DNA from: JACCSI01 sp963815285
GTDB taxonomy: Bacteria > Acidobacteriota > Vicinamibacteria > Vicinamibacterales > UBA2999
Reading direction: 5' to 3'
NCBI GenBank assembly: GCA_963815285.1
Contig: CAWFGB010000004.1
Location: forward strand, 124,001 to 188,000
DNA: 64,000 bases
The notes under the pieces: model-generated
What the model was told of the DNA's origin: nothing
What the model saw: only the letters and a program-made list of their open reading frames with translations
Databases searched by the model: none
Part shown: one piece after another, positions 43,724 to 51,756 of the stretch
Numbering within the stretch: the stretch's first letter is position 1
Layout of the letters: the number at the start of each line of letters is the position of its first letter
Program-made: the position numbers and the translations under genes

Positions 43724-44014
43724 TTACGGCGTCGGCTTCCTGTGAGTGCTGACCGGCGGCAGGTACGATCCGGTTCCTGGCGCCGGAGCCGTCTCGGCCT
43801 GGTTGGTCTCGAGCAGACGATTGGCCGCGAGGAGCTCAACGACGTACTTGTCCTGAAGGACGAGGCCGACGCGCGGCTCGCCGTCGACTTCAAAGGTGCC
43901 GAGCTTGAAGGGCTCGGCGCTCGTCGCGGCGGCACCAACCGGCTGCTGTTCGGCGGTGAAGAGCGCGGGCGACGCAAACACCAGCAGGACGAAGAGAGTG
44001 ATGAACCGGCGCAC
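43724..44014 (-). pseudogene. N-terminal stump of fumarylacetoacetate hydrolase-family protein
   Basis: A 96-residue frame with a signal peptide (RRFITLFVLLVFASPALFTA) followed by FKLGTFEVDGEPRVGLVLQD and KYVVELLAANRLLE, the beginning of secreted FAH-family proteins. These are normally about 300-400 aa and place their metal-binding catalytic core after this point. The sequence ends in TGSYLPPVSTHRKPTP without that core. It is probably co-transcribed with the astacin-like gene 9 bp downstream. The peptide may still be made and exported, but hydrolase activity is not possible. Confidence 0.6.
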
Positions 44015-44072
44015 TAGGGCCTCCTTGGGAGTGGCGAGAGTCTACAGCGGCGGGCATAGAATCAGCCACCCC

Positions 44073-44540
44073 ATGCTTGTGGTCGAGATCGCCGTCTTTT
44101 ACACCATTGCGGCGGCCGTCCTCTGTTGGGCCGCGGGAGAGGCCTGCCGGTCACGTGTGTTGTGGAGCGTCGGCGCCTTGCTGGCGTTGCTCCACTCGGT
44201 GGCCGCCTTTGTGGTGATCTACGGCGGCAGCCACGACACGGCGCGGGCCGAGACGACGCGGCAGACCGCGGCGCTCACCGGCATCGAGTTTTCGGGCGGA
44301 ATCTACGTCAATTACTTGTTCCTGATCGTCTGGCTTGGCGACGCGGCGTGGTGGTGGCTCGCGCCGGCTTTGTACCGAGCCCGGCCTCGAGTACTCGAGC
44401 TTGTCATCCGCGGGTTCATCTTCTTCATCATCGTCAACGGCGCCGTGGTTTTTGCCGACGGCTGGGCCCGGGTTGTGGGACTTGTAGCATTGGTAGTAGC
44501 AGCGGCGGGCACATGGCTCCGCCACAAACACTCCCGATGA
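44073..44540 (+). CDS. Small integral membrane protein
   Basis: A 155-residue protein with four or five membrane helices: AVFYTIAAAVLCWAAGEA, VLWSVGALLALLHSVAAFVV, IYVNYLFLIVWLGDAAWWWL, LVIRGFIFFIIVNGAVVFAD and VVGLVALVVAAAGTWL. No catalytic motif is visible and the family is not recognised. The ATG at 44073 was chosen because the frame upstream (from 43896) is hydrophilic and lies over the FAH stump. It ends 24 bp before the MFS transporter on the same strand, so the two may form an operon. Confidence 0.75.
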   Translation: MLVVEIAVFYTIAAAVLCWAAGEACRSRVLWSVGALLALLHSVAAFVVIYGGSHDTARAETTRQTAALTGIEFSGGIYVNYLFLIVWLGDAAWWWLAPALYRARPRVLELVIRGFIFFIIVNGAVVFADGWARVVGLVALVVAAAGTWLRHKHSR

Positions 44541-44564
44541 CGCAACTCCCGCGAATTGCACGGC

Positions 44565-45812
44565 ATGACTGAGCACGCGACCACCCTTCAGGTCCCCCGG
44601 CGCTTCTACTACGGCTGGGTGATCGTCGGCATCGCCGCGCTTGCGATGTTGGGCACCCTTCCCGGTCGCACACAGGGCCTGGGCCTCATCACCGAACCAC
44701 TGCTGGCGGATCTTGGCCTGTCCCGCGTCGCGTATGCGCAGATCAACCTCTTCGCGACGCTCGTCGGTGCGGCGTTTGCGTTCGGCGTGGGCCGACTCCT
44801 CGATCGGCGTGGATCGCGCCTGATGGTCACCTCGCTCTCGCTCGCCCTCGGTATCGTCGTGCTCGCCATGAGTCAGATCTCAGGAGCCACGTCACTGCTC
44901 ATCGCCGTCACGCTCACCCGCGGCCTCGGGCAAACGGCCCTCTCCATCGTCAGCCTGGCCATGGTCGGGAAGTGGTTTCAGCGGCGGCTCACGTGGGCCA
45001 TGGGCGTGTATGCGGTGGCGATGAGCGTGGGGTTCATGGTTGCCTTCCCCGCCGTCGGCGCGCTGGTCATTGCCTCTGGCTGGCGCGCCGCCTGGACCGC
45101 CATCGGCATCTTCCTCGTAGCCGTCCTTGCACCGGTCGCATGGTGGCTGGTGCGATCGACACCCGAGGACATCGGGGAGGAGATGGACGGCAGGGATGCT
45201 GCCGCTCCGGGCCCCTTGCCACGCCAACACACGTTCGCGGAAGCCCTGCGCACGGGCGCGTTCTGGATCTTTGCGATCGCCAGCTCCATGTATGGCCTCG
45301 TGGCATCCGGTATCGGCCTCTTCAACGAAGCGATTCTGGCGGAACGCGGCTTCACACCGGACGTGTATCACACGGCACTCGCCGTCACGGCGATCACCGG
45401 CCTGGGCGGCAACTTCGTCGCCGGAGCCTGGGCGGAGCGCGGCTCGCTTCGTGGCGTGCTGGTAGTCGCGATGTTGATTCTTGGCTTCGCGCTCGCCGCT
45501 CTTCCGCACGTCAGCACGACGATGCACGTGATGCTCCAGGCGGTGGCCATGGGCGTCGCCGGCGGTTTCGTAATGGTGGTCTTTTTCAGCTTTTGGGGCC
45601 GTACCTACGGCGACGCCCAGCTTGGCCGCATCCAGGGCGCCGCGCAGGTGATGACGGTGATCTTTTCAGCCATGGGCCCGCTGCTGCTGGCGTGGTGCGT
45701 CGAATCCACGGGATCGTATGCGCTGGCGTTCTATCTGCTGGCGGGGAGCGTCATAGCGCTTGGCGCCGCCGCGACGGGCGTGCGGGTTCCAGGTGCGGCT
45801 GGGTGCGGCTAG
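44565..45812 (+). CDS. MFS transporter, OFA/monocarboxylate-like
   Basis: Twelve-helix inner-membrane transporter, 415 aa from the ATG at 44565 (a TTG nine bases earlier is less likely). RRFYYGWVIVGIAALAMLG at TM1 and GVGRLLDRRGSRLMV in loop 2-3 are typical of the MFS branch that contains OFA-type oxalate/formate and monocarboxylate transporters. RSTPEDIGEEMDG marks the central loop. Substrate not predictable. The C-terminus is odd: after GVRVPGAAGCG the TAG stop (45810-45812) is created inside a 10-bp minisatellite, so the last codons are repeat-encoded. Confidence 0.87.
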   Translation: MTEHATTLQVPRRFYYGWVIVGIAALAMLGTLPGRTQGLGLITEPLLADLGLSRVAYAQINLFATLVGAAFAFGVGRLLDRRGSRLMVTSLSLALGIVVLAMSQISGATSLLIAVTLTRGLGQTALSIVSLAMVGKWFQRRLTWAMGVYAVAMSVGFMVAFPAVGALVIASGWRAAWTAIGIFLVAVLAPVAWWLVRSTPEDIGEEMDGRDAAAPGPLPRQHTFAEALRTGAFWIFAIASSMYGLVASGIGLFNEAILAERGFTPDVYHTALAVTAITGLGGNFVAGAWAERGSLRGVLVVAMLILGFALAALPHVSTTMHVMLQAVAMGVAGGFVMVVFFSFWGRTYGDAQLGRIQGAAQVMTVIFSAMGPLLLAWCVESTGSYALAFYLLAGSVIALGAAATGVRVPGAAGCG

Positions 45813-45917
45813 GTGCGGCTGGGTGCGGCTGGGTGCGGCTAGGTGCGGCTGGGTGCGGCTAGGTGCGGCTGGGTGCGGCTGGGTGCGGCCGGGTGCGGCT
45901 AGGTGCGGCCGGGTGCG
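45791..45917 (+). repeat. 10-bp minisatellite (about 12.7 copies)
   Basis: Twelve consecutive units of the form (A/G)GGTGCGGC(T/C) occupy 45791-45910 with no length variation, followed by a partial unit. Purine at position 1 and pyrimidine at position 10 are the only variable sites. The MFS stop codon spans units 2 and 3. The unit length is not a multiple of three, so copy-number change would shift the frame. Confidence 0.95.
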
Positions 45918-45962
45918 CGCCCGCGCGGCACTTGCCGCACTGTCCGGCGCGAATGACTGGCA

Positions 45963-47423
45963 TCACCTGCGCCGAGCGACGCGGCCGACGACGCGGATCC
46001 ATTGGACGATGCCGGCGGCATCGCGCACGAATTCGATTGATTGCCCCAGGTCAGCGCCGTCCATGACCACTGCGTGGTCCGGACCGAAAAACGCGATCGA
46101 CATCTCCGCGGCTGCTGTGCCGGTGTTGGGGCGTTCTTGCACGAGCAGCTTGCCGCCCTCGCTGCGCACCACCACTGAGCTGCTGGGACGCTCGTAAGTG
46201 CCGACGTAAGGCGCAAAATCAGGCTGCGTGACGAGCGGGGTCGCCGACGGCAGCGTCTCCACCAGCCCGCGATGCGCAATGGCCTGATTCGGCGCGTAAC
46301 TGAGACCGAGATACGACTTGAGCGCCTCACGCTCGACGTCCTGAATGACGCGCCAGCCAGTATTCGCATTGGTCAGGATTGCGATGGCGAAGTCGCGTTC
46401 CGGGACAATCTCGAGCAGCAGGATGTGCCCGCCCAAGGTCCCGCCATGCGACGCCGTGCGCACGCCGCCCATAGTCCGCAGGTGCCACCCGATGCCGATG
46501 TCGTCATCCGTGCTGTGCTTGCGCAACTGTGGCGCGCGCAACTGCTCGAGCGACTCGCGGCGCAACAGCCGCTCTGTGCCTGCCGTGCCATCGCCGAGAT
46601 GAAAGCGCGCGTAGGTCAGCAGGTCGGCAATGCACACGCCGATGCCGCCGGCGGTCACGCTGGTCGAGGGCGAAAACGGTCGGATGAGTGCGGTGGTGCC
46701 GGCGCGGGTCGAGTGGCCGGCGGCAAAACGCTGGGTGATGAAGTCGCCGGCAGTGGTGCCCGCGTGCTCGAGTCCGAGCGGCTGAAACACCAGCTCGCGA
46801 ATCGCGCGATTGATGGAAGTTGCCGTGACCGATTCGATGACACGGCCGGCAATGCTGAACCCTGCGTTGTTGTAGCTCCACGCCGCTTCGGGCGGGGCAA
46901 CCTGCATCAGCTTGGTGATGGAGGCGACGAAGTTGCGCAGCGTATCCTCCCCGCGCTCGGGTCCCGACACCTGCCCTTCCCATCCGCCAGAATGAGTGAG
47001 CAGGTGCCAGACGGTCGCGTCGCGACTGACCCCCTCATCGCTGACGCGGAAGTCAGGAAGGTATCTTCGGACCGGCGCACGCAGATCGACCTTGCCCTGC
47101 TCCACCAGCCGCATCATCGCCGTGGACGCAAAGGTCTTCGATACCGACGCGATCGGGAAGACCGTGTGGTTCGTCACCGGAAGGGGGTCATCGAGGTTGG
47201 TCACCCCGAGCCCGCGCATGGTTACCGTGTCGTTCTGGACGATGCCCAGGGCGAGTCCTGGGACGCCGTGCTCGCGCATCCGGGCTTCCGCGAGCGCGAC
47301 GAGGGCATCGAAACGTTGATCGGCGCCGGGCTGTGCCGACCGCCGGTCGGCCCGGGCGCCCACCGTCGCGACCAGCAGCGCAACGAGCGGAACCAACGGG
47401 CCCGCGGACAAGGAGCGCCGCAT
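45963..47423 (-). CDS. Secreted serine hydrolase, beta-lactamase class C-like
   Basis: Exported serine hydrolase of the beta-lactamase/D-Ala-D-Ala-carboxypeptidase-like family (PF00144), 486 aa from the ATG at 47423. Signal peptide: LVPLVALLVATVGARA. The nucleophile motif is FPIASVSKTFAS (S93-x-x-K96), the second motif AWSYNNAGFSIAGRVIE (Y-x-N near 185), and a late SHGGTLGGHILLLEIVP provides the third (HGG in place of KTG). A C-terminal beta-domain (~400-486) follows, as in many acidobacterial members. Possible roles are peptidoglycan or peptide-ester hydrolysis; antibiotic resistance is not implied. It is last in the operon after the PQQ-propeller and STAS genes (13-bp gap). Confidence 0.9.
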   Translation of the reverse strand: MRRSLSAGPLVPLVALLVATVGARADRRSAQPGADQRFDALVALAEARMREHGVPGLALGIVQNDTVTMRGLGVTNLDDPLPVTNHTVFPIASVSKTFASTAMMRLVEQGKVDLRAPVRRYLPDFRVSDEGVSRDATVWHLLTHSGGWEGQVSGPERGEDTLRNFVASITKLMQVAPPEAAWSYNNAGFSIAGRVIESVTATSINRAIRELVFQPLGLEHAGTTAGDFITQRFAAGHSTRAGTTALIRPFSPSTSVTAGGIGVCIADLLTYARFHLGDGTAGTERLLRRESLEQLRAPQLRKHSTDDDIGIGWHLRTMGGVRTASHGGTLGGHILLLEIVPERDFAIAILTNANTGWRVIQDVEREALKSYLGLSYAPNQAIAHRGLVETLPSATPLVTQPDFAPYVGTYERPSSSVVVRSEGGKLLVQERPNTGTAAAEMSIAFFGPDHAVVMDGADLGQSIEFVRDAAGIVQWIRVVGRVARRR

Positions 47424-47436
47424 CCGATGCTTCCGT

Positions 47437-47787
47437 TCAGTGACCCGCTGTAAGGAAACTCTCAATGGCGGCAGATTCGGTGTCGAACGACTCGACGATG
47501 GTTCCCAGGTGCATGATGACAAACAGCTCCTGCACGCGGCGAACGGGACAGGCGACCTTGAGGGTGCCCCCGGCACGCGACGTGATGAGGCAACTCGAGA
47601 CGAGCTCGCCGATGAAGGAGCTGTCCACGAACGAGAGCTTGGCCAGATTCAGCACAATGCGGCGATGACCGGCCGACAACGCGGTTCTCACCTGGTCTTT
47701 CATCTCGCCAGGCGCATCGAGCCCCGTCATCTGGCCGGACAGATCGAGGACGATGATATCGCCCGTCACGCGGCGTGCGACGTTCAT
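47437..47787 (-). CDS. STAS-domain anti-anti-sigma factor
   Basis: Small cytoplasmic STAS protein of the SpoIIAA/RsbV type, 116 aa from the ATG at 47787 (overlapping the PQQ gene's stop, ATGA). DIIVLDLSGQMTG is the first strand, IVLNLAKLSFVDSSFIGELV holds the phosphorylatable serine (about S56/S57), and VQELFVIMHLGTIVESFDTE closes the fold. Such proteins sequester anti-sigma kinases when dephosphorylated. No partner kinase (RsbW-like) or phosphatase is encoded nearby, so the partner must be elsewhere. It is located between a secreted propeller and a secreted hydrolase, an unusual setting. Confidence 0.92.
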   Translation of the reverse strand: MNVARRVTGDIIVLDLSGQMTGLDAPGEMKDQVRTALSAGHRRIVLNLAKLSFVDSSFIGELVSSCLITSRAGGTLKVACPVRRVQELFVIMHLGTIVESFDTESAAIESFLTAGH

Positions 47788-49058
47788 TGAATCGCCACGA
47801 GATGTCCCGCCGTCCGCCAATACCAGATGCCATCGACCAGCGCAGGTGAAGCCAGCGTTCGTTCTCCCAGGGAGTTGGTGTGCATGAGATTGAATTGACG
47901 GCCGGCCTTGACCACGAAGGTCTCGCCGTCGTCATTCGTGAAGTAGAGCTCGTTGTTCACGACCACGGGCGAGGCTGAAAAGCCCTCGCGCTGCGCGACG
48001 CCCATGCGGCCCTGGTAGACGAGCGTACCAGACTTTGTCTCGTATACCGTCAGAATGCTCTGCATGTCGTTGACCAGATAGAGCAGCCCGTCGTGCACCG
48101 CACCCGAGGGCACAAACGGCGACCCTTTCGGGGTGCTCCAGACGACATGCGTGTCGGTGACATCGCCGCTGCCGCCTGGTCTGATGGCAAGCGTCGGACC
48201 CGCACGTCCGGAGGACGTGAAGACGAGACCGTCGCCCACGACTGGCGTCGGAATCACTTCGAACGTCATGCCGCGGACCGTCCAGAGCTCCTTCCCGCTT
48301 TGCGGGTCGTAGGCTGCCACACGCCGCTGGCTGTTGACGATGAGCTCGTCGCGCGTGCCCGTGTTGATCACGACGGGCGTCCCCCACCCGACCGTTTCGG
48401 TCCGCGAAGTTTGCCAGATGACCTTGCCAGTCTTGGCGTCAAAGGCGGCAACAAACGCCTGCTGCCCACTAGAGCCTTTGTGATCCTGATAGATGAAAAG
48501 GCGATCTTTGTAGAGCACCGGAGATCCTGCGGGACCGTGATAGTTGTTGATGGCCCCGAACTTGTGGTGCCAGACGATTTTGCCGCTCATGTCGAAGCCG
48601 ACCAGCCCGTGACGCCCGAACGACGCGTAGATCATGCGCCCGTCGGTCGCCGGCGTGGCCGACGCGTGCCCATTCTTCTGGTGCACCTGTTCAATACCGT
48701 CGGTCGGAATAGCCGTTTCCCAGAGCTGCTTGCCATCGGCGCGATTGAACGCGATGAGCGACAGCCGGGCGCCGTTCGCTTGCGCGGTCGTCAAGAAGAT
48801 CCGATCGCCCCAGACGATCGGAGAGGAATTGCCGGCACCGGCCACGGGTACCCGCCACTTCACGTTGCTCGTGGGAGACCACGTATTCGCGTACTTCCCA
48901 GGCAGTACATATCCCTGGGCCGACGGCCCGCGCCATTGCGGCCAGTACTTGGCACCTTCACCGGTAACCGAAAGCATTCGCACTTCCCCGCCGCTTTGCG
49001 AGAGCACGTGCGTGGCAGACGCGAGGACAAGGGTGAAGAGGGCGATCGCGATGCGCAT
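47784..49058 (-). CDS. Secreted PQQ-like beta-propeller protein
   Basis: Exported eight-bladed-type propeller of the PQQ-binding-like repeat family (PF13360), 424 aa. Signal peptide: IAIALFTLVLASATHVLS. Blades are marked by recurrent W-R/ASP/G-LV patterns: WPQWRGPSAQGY, VKWRVPVAGAGNSSPIVWGD, LIAFNRADGKQLWET, GFDMSGKIVWHHKFG, FDAKTGKVIWQTS, YDPQSGKELWTVRGM. The catalytic residues of quinoprotein dehydrogenases are not evident, so it is more likely a scaffold or BamB-like protein than an enzyme. First gene of an operon with STAS and serine hydrolase. The ATG at 49058 was chosen for the signal peptide. Confidence 0.9.
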   Translation of the reverse strand: MRIAIALFTLVLASATHVLSQSGGEVRMLSVTGEGAKYWPQWRGPSAQGYVLPGKYANTWSPTSNVKWRVPVAGAGNSSPIVWGDRIFLTTAQANGARLSLIAFNRADGKQLWETAIPTDGIEQVHQKNGHASATPATDGRMIYASFGRHGLVGFDMSGKIVWHHKFGAINNYHGPAGSPVLYKDRLFIYQDHKGSSGQQAFVAAFDAKTGKVIWQTSRTETVGWGTPVVINTGTRDELIVNSQRRVAAYDPQSGKELWTVRGMTFEVIPTPVVGDGLVFTSSGRAGPTLAIRPGGSGDVTDTHVVWSTPKGSPFVPSGAVHDGLLYLVNDMQSILTVYETKSGTLVYQGRMGVAQREGFSASPVVVNNELYFTNDDGETFVVKAGRQFNLMHTNSLGERTLASPALVDGIWYWRTAGHLVAIQ

Positions 49059-49120
49059 GGGCGGATTTTACCCTCCCTCGCGCTTTCGGCGCCGAAGGCC
49101 GGTCGCCATATCATTACCTG

Positions 49121-50497
49121 ATGCGCTTCGGCCGATTTGCCCTTACCGCAGCACTGGTGGCCCCAGCAGTACCAAGCTCGGTCCCCACTGCTCAGCAAGC
49201 CCCGGCCGTGCGCGTCGTCGACATCACGCCTCCAGATGCACGACGTCCGGCGGAGGTTGCGGTAGCGATCAACCCCACCAACCCGACTCACGTCATCGCT
49301 GTGCTGATGCAGGCGGGCGGACCAGGTGAACCGCGGGTAAGCAACTGGTCCTATCTATCCAACGACGGTGGACTGACCTGGCAACCGTCTCGCGCGCCGA
49401 ACCGCGAGGAGCGTGTGCAGGGAGATGACGCGGTCGTGTTTGCCGCGGACGGCACCGCGTTTCATTCGTATATCTCGTTCGACGGCATCCGCGTCGAGCG
49501 GCCCGAGCGCGCCTGGAGTGGGATCTTCATGCGCTCGACCAAAGACGGGCTGACATGGCACTCGCCAGTTGCCGTGGTCGATCACATCAACACGGCGATC
49601 CCGTTTGAAGACAAACCGTGGCTGGGGGTGGATCGCAGTGGCTCGTCGCCCCATCGCGGCAACGTCTACGTCGCGTGGACGCGCTTTGATGTGTATGGCA
49701 GTGAGGACCCTGCCCACCGATCGCGCATCATGTTCTCGCGGTCGCGCGACGGCGGCCGCACGTTTACAGTGCCGCTCGAGATCTCCGACGAATCAGGCGA
49801 CGCAAGAGACAGCGACGACACGGTCGAAGGCGTCGTGCCGTCGATCGGACCAGACGGCGAGGTGTACGTAGCGTGGGCCGGACCGAAGGGCCTCTACTTC
49901 GACAAGTCTACCGACGGCGGTCGCACGTTCGGTACGGACACTCTCATCTCGGCCATGCCGGGCGGCTGGGACCAGCCGGTCGCCGGACTCGAACGCCACA
50001 ACGGCATGCCCGTCACGGGCGTCGATCTCAGCGACGGACCGAATCGCGGCACCATCTACCTGAACTGGATCGACGAACGTGGCGGCGACCTTGACGTCTT
50101 CGTGAGCTCATCAAGGGACGGTGGACGCACCTGGCCGGCGCCGGTGCGCGTCAACGACGATCCGAAGGGCAGCACGCAGATGTTCACGTGGATGGCCGTC
50201 GATCCCGTTGACGGCGCGCTGAACCTGGTGTTTCACGATCGTCGCAATCAGAAAGGCACAGTCACGGGCGTCACGCTGGCGCGCAGCGTCGATGGCGGCA
50301 AGACGTTCGTGAACCTCCCGCTGCCCATCCCGGCGTTTGACTGCTGCGCGAGAACTGCATTTTTCGGCGACTATAACGGCATCGATGCGTACGGCGGCCG
50401 CGTGATCGCCGCCTTTCCGGTCCTGACTGCGAATGGTCAGCAGAAAGTGCAAGCCGCCGTGGCAAGATTTCACTCAGGTACGGTGACCCTGCAATGA
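49121..50497 (+). CDS. Secreted sialidase-like (BNR/Asp-box) protein
   Basis: Exported six-bladed propeller of the exo-alpha-sialidase/BNR superfamily, 458 aa. The signal peptide is short (RFALTAALVAPAVPSS). Asp-boxes S-x-D-x-G-x-T-(W/F) occur about six times: SNDGGLTW, STKDGLTW, SRDGGRTF, STDGGRTF, SRDGGRTW and SVDGGKTF. The FRIP arginine and the Tyr/Glu pair of true sialidases are not obvious, so enzymatic sialic-acid cleavage is unproven and a carbohydrate-binding or structural role is equally possible. Two cysteines sit together in FDCCARTAFFGDY near the end. It overlaps the next gene by 4 bp (ATGA) in a three-gene operon. Confidence 0.85.
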   Translation: MRFGRFALTAALVAPAVPSSVPTAQQAPAVRVVDITPPDARRPAEVAVAINPTNPTHVIAVLMQAGGPGEPRVSNWSYLSNDGGLTWQPSRAPNREERVQGDDAVVFAADGTAFHSYISFDGIRVERPERAWSGIFMRSTKDGLTWHSPVAVVDHINTAIPFEDKPWLGVDRSGSSPHRGNVYVAWTRFDVYGSEDPAHRSRIMFSRSRDGGRTFTVPLEISDESGDARDSDDTVEGVVPSIGPDGEVYVAWAGPKGLYFDKSTDGGRTFGTDTLISAMPGGWDQPVAGLERHNGMPVTGVDLSDGPNRGTIYLNWIDERGGDLDVFVSSSRDGGRTWPAPVRVNDDPKGSTQMFTWMAVDPVDGALNLVFHDRRNQKGTVTGVTLARSVDGGKTFVNLPLPIPAFDCCARTAFFGDYNGIDAYGGRVIAAFPVLTANGQQKVQAAVARFHSGTVTLQ

Positions 50498-51645
50498 CAC
50501 AGAAAAAGGGCCTGCCCCATTTCCAGCGCACGGGCCGGGCCGTCGTTTCGATTGCGGTTATTGCGCTGGGTGTGATGTTCCTGCCCGAGCTAGCGGCGCA
50601 ACAGGGGGCCGACGACAACCCGGAGCGGCAGTTTCTGTCACGCGTCCGGCGGCTGACGGTGGAGGGGCGACGCGCGGGCGAGGGGTATTGGTCGCCCGAC
50701 GGCAGGCGCCTGGTGTTCCAGAGCGAGCGCGAGCCTGGCAACCCGTTCTACCAGATCTACACGGTGAACTTGACCGACGGTCAGACCTTCCGCATCTCCC
50801 CGGGGATGGGGAAGACGACCTGCGCGTTCTTCAGGCCGGGCAGCGACCAGATCCTTTTTTCGTCGACGCATCACGATCCAAATTCGAAGAAGCTGCAGGA
50901 CGAGGAGCTGGCGTTCCGGGCGTCAGGCAAGGAGCGGCGCTACGCCTGGGATTACGACCCGCAGATGGAGATCTATGTCGTCTCGGAAAAGACGAAAGAG
51001 ATTCAGCGTCTGACTTCCGCGCGAGGCTACGACGCCGAGGCCAGCTATTCCCCTGACGGGCAGTGGGTTGTGTTCTCGTCGATGCGAGACGCCTACAACC
51101 GCACGCTGTCGGCGGCTGAGCAGAAGCAACTCGAGGTTGACCCGAGCTTCTTCGGCGAGATCTATCTCATGCGCGCGGACGGCAGCGACCAGCGGCGACT
51201 GACGACCGTCAACGGCTACGATGGCGGTCCGTTCTTCTCGCCTGATGGCAAGCGCATCGTGTGGCGCCGCTTCGACGAGCAGGGTCTTATCGCCGACATC
51301 TGGACGATGAACCTCGACGGCAGCGACCAGCGGCAGGTCACCAGATTCACGTCGATGAGCTGGGCGCCCTACATTCATCCGTCTGGCCAATACCTGATGT
51401 TCGCCTCGAACAAGCTCGGATTCGAGAACTTCGAAGTCTTCATCGTCGATATCGCCGGCACGAAGGAACCGGTGCGGGTCACGTATTCCGATGGATTCGA
51501 CGGCCTCCCGGTCCCTTCCCCGGACGGCACGCAGGTGGCGTTCACGTCGAGCCGAGGCGGCGGGCGTGAGGGACAGATCTTCCTGGCGCAGTGGAATCAC
51601 AAGGCGGCGCTGGCCGCCCTCGCAGCGGCGCCGGCACGGAAGTAG
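50494..51645 (+). CDS. Exported TolB/WD40-like beta-propeller protein
   Basis: Propeller protein of 383 aa with a membrane anchor or signal segment (AVVSIAVIALGVMFLPELAA, residues ~16-35). Blades follow the TolB pattern W/F-SPDG-R-LVF: GYWSPDGRRLVFQSE, ASYSPDGQWVVFSSM, PFFSPDGKRIVWRRF, YIHPSGQYLMFASNK and VPSPDGTQVAFTSSRG, each followed by a strand like IYTVNLTDG, IYLMRADGSDQRRL or IWTMNLDGSDQRQV. This suggests a periplasmic or secreted sensor/scaffold. Its start overlaps the sialidase-like gene (ATGA) and the M28 peptidase follows after 111 bp on the same strand. Confidence 0.88.
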   Translation: MTQKKGLPHFQRTGRAVVSIAVIALGVMFLPELAAQQGADDNPERQFLSRVRRLTVEGRRAGEGYWSPDGRRLVFQSEREPGNPFYQIYTVNLTDGQTFRISPGMGKTTCAFFRPGSDQILFSSTHHDPNSKKLQDEELAFRASGKERRYAWDYDPQMEIYVVSEKTKEIQRLTSARGYDAEASYSPDGQWVVFSSMRDAYNRTLSAAEQKQLEVDPSFFGEIYLMRADGSDQRRLTTVNGYDGGPFFSPDGKRIVWRRFDEQGLIADIWTMNLDGSDQRQVTRFTSMSWAPYIHPSGQYLMFASNKLGFENFEVFIVDIAGTKEPVRVTYSDGFDGLPVPSPDGTQVAFTSSRGGGREGQIFLAQWNHKAALAALAAAPARK

Positions 51646-51720
51646 TGCTCCCGTGCGGACAACACGCAGGACGCGAACAACACGCAGGACACCTACGACA
51701 CGCAGAACACGAACGGCAGG

Positions 51721-51750
51721 ACACGAAGGGCACGAAGGGCGCGAAGGAAC
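51721..51750 (+). repeat. GAAGGGCACGAAGG-type intergenic repeat, copy 1
   Basis: ACACGAAGGGCACGAAGGGC followed by GCGAAGGAAC, just before the ATG of the M28 peptidase. It is preceded by a degenerate run of ACACGCAGGAC-like units (51657-51720). Related stretches are at 53591-53614 and 58181-58200. Confidence 0.6.
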
Positions 51751-51756
51751 ACTCTC

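Noticed and set aside
45791..45917. CRISPR or attachment-site array
   Set aside because: A pure 10-bp tandem repeat; no spacers, integrase or mobile genes.
46272..47453. 393-codon plus-strand frame
   Set aside because: Antisense to the serine hydrolase; no recognisable motif.
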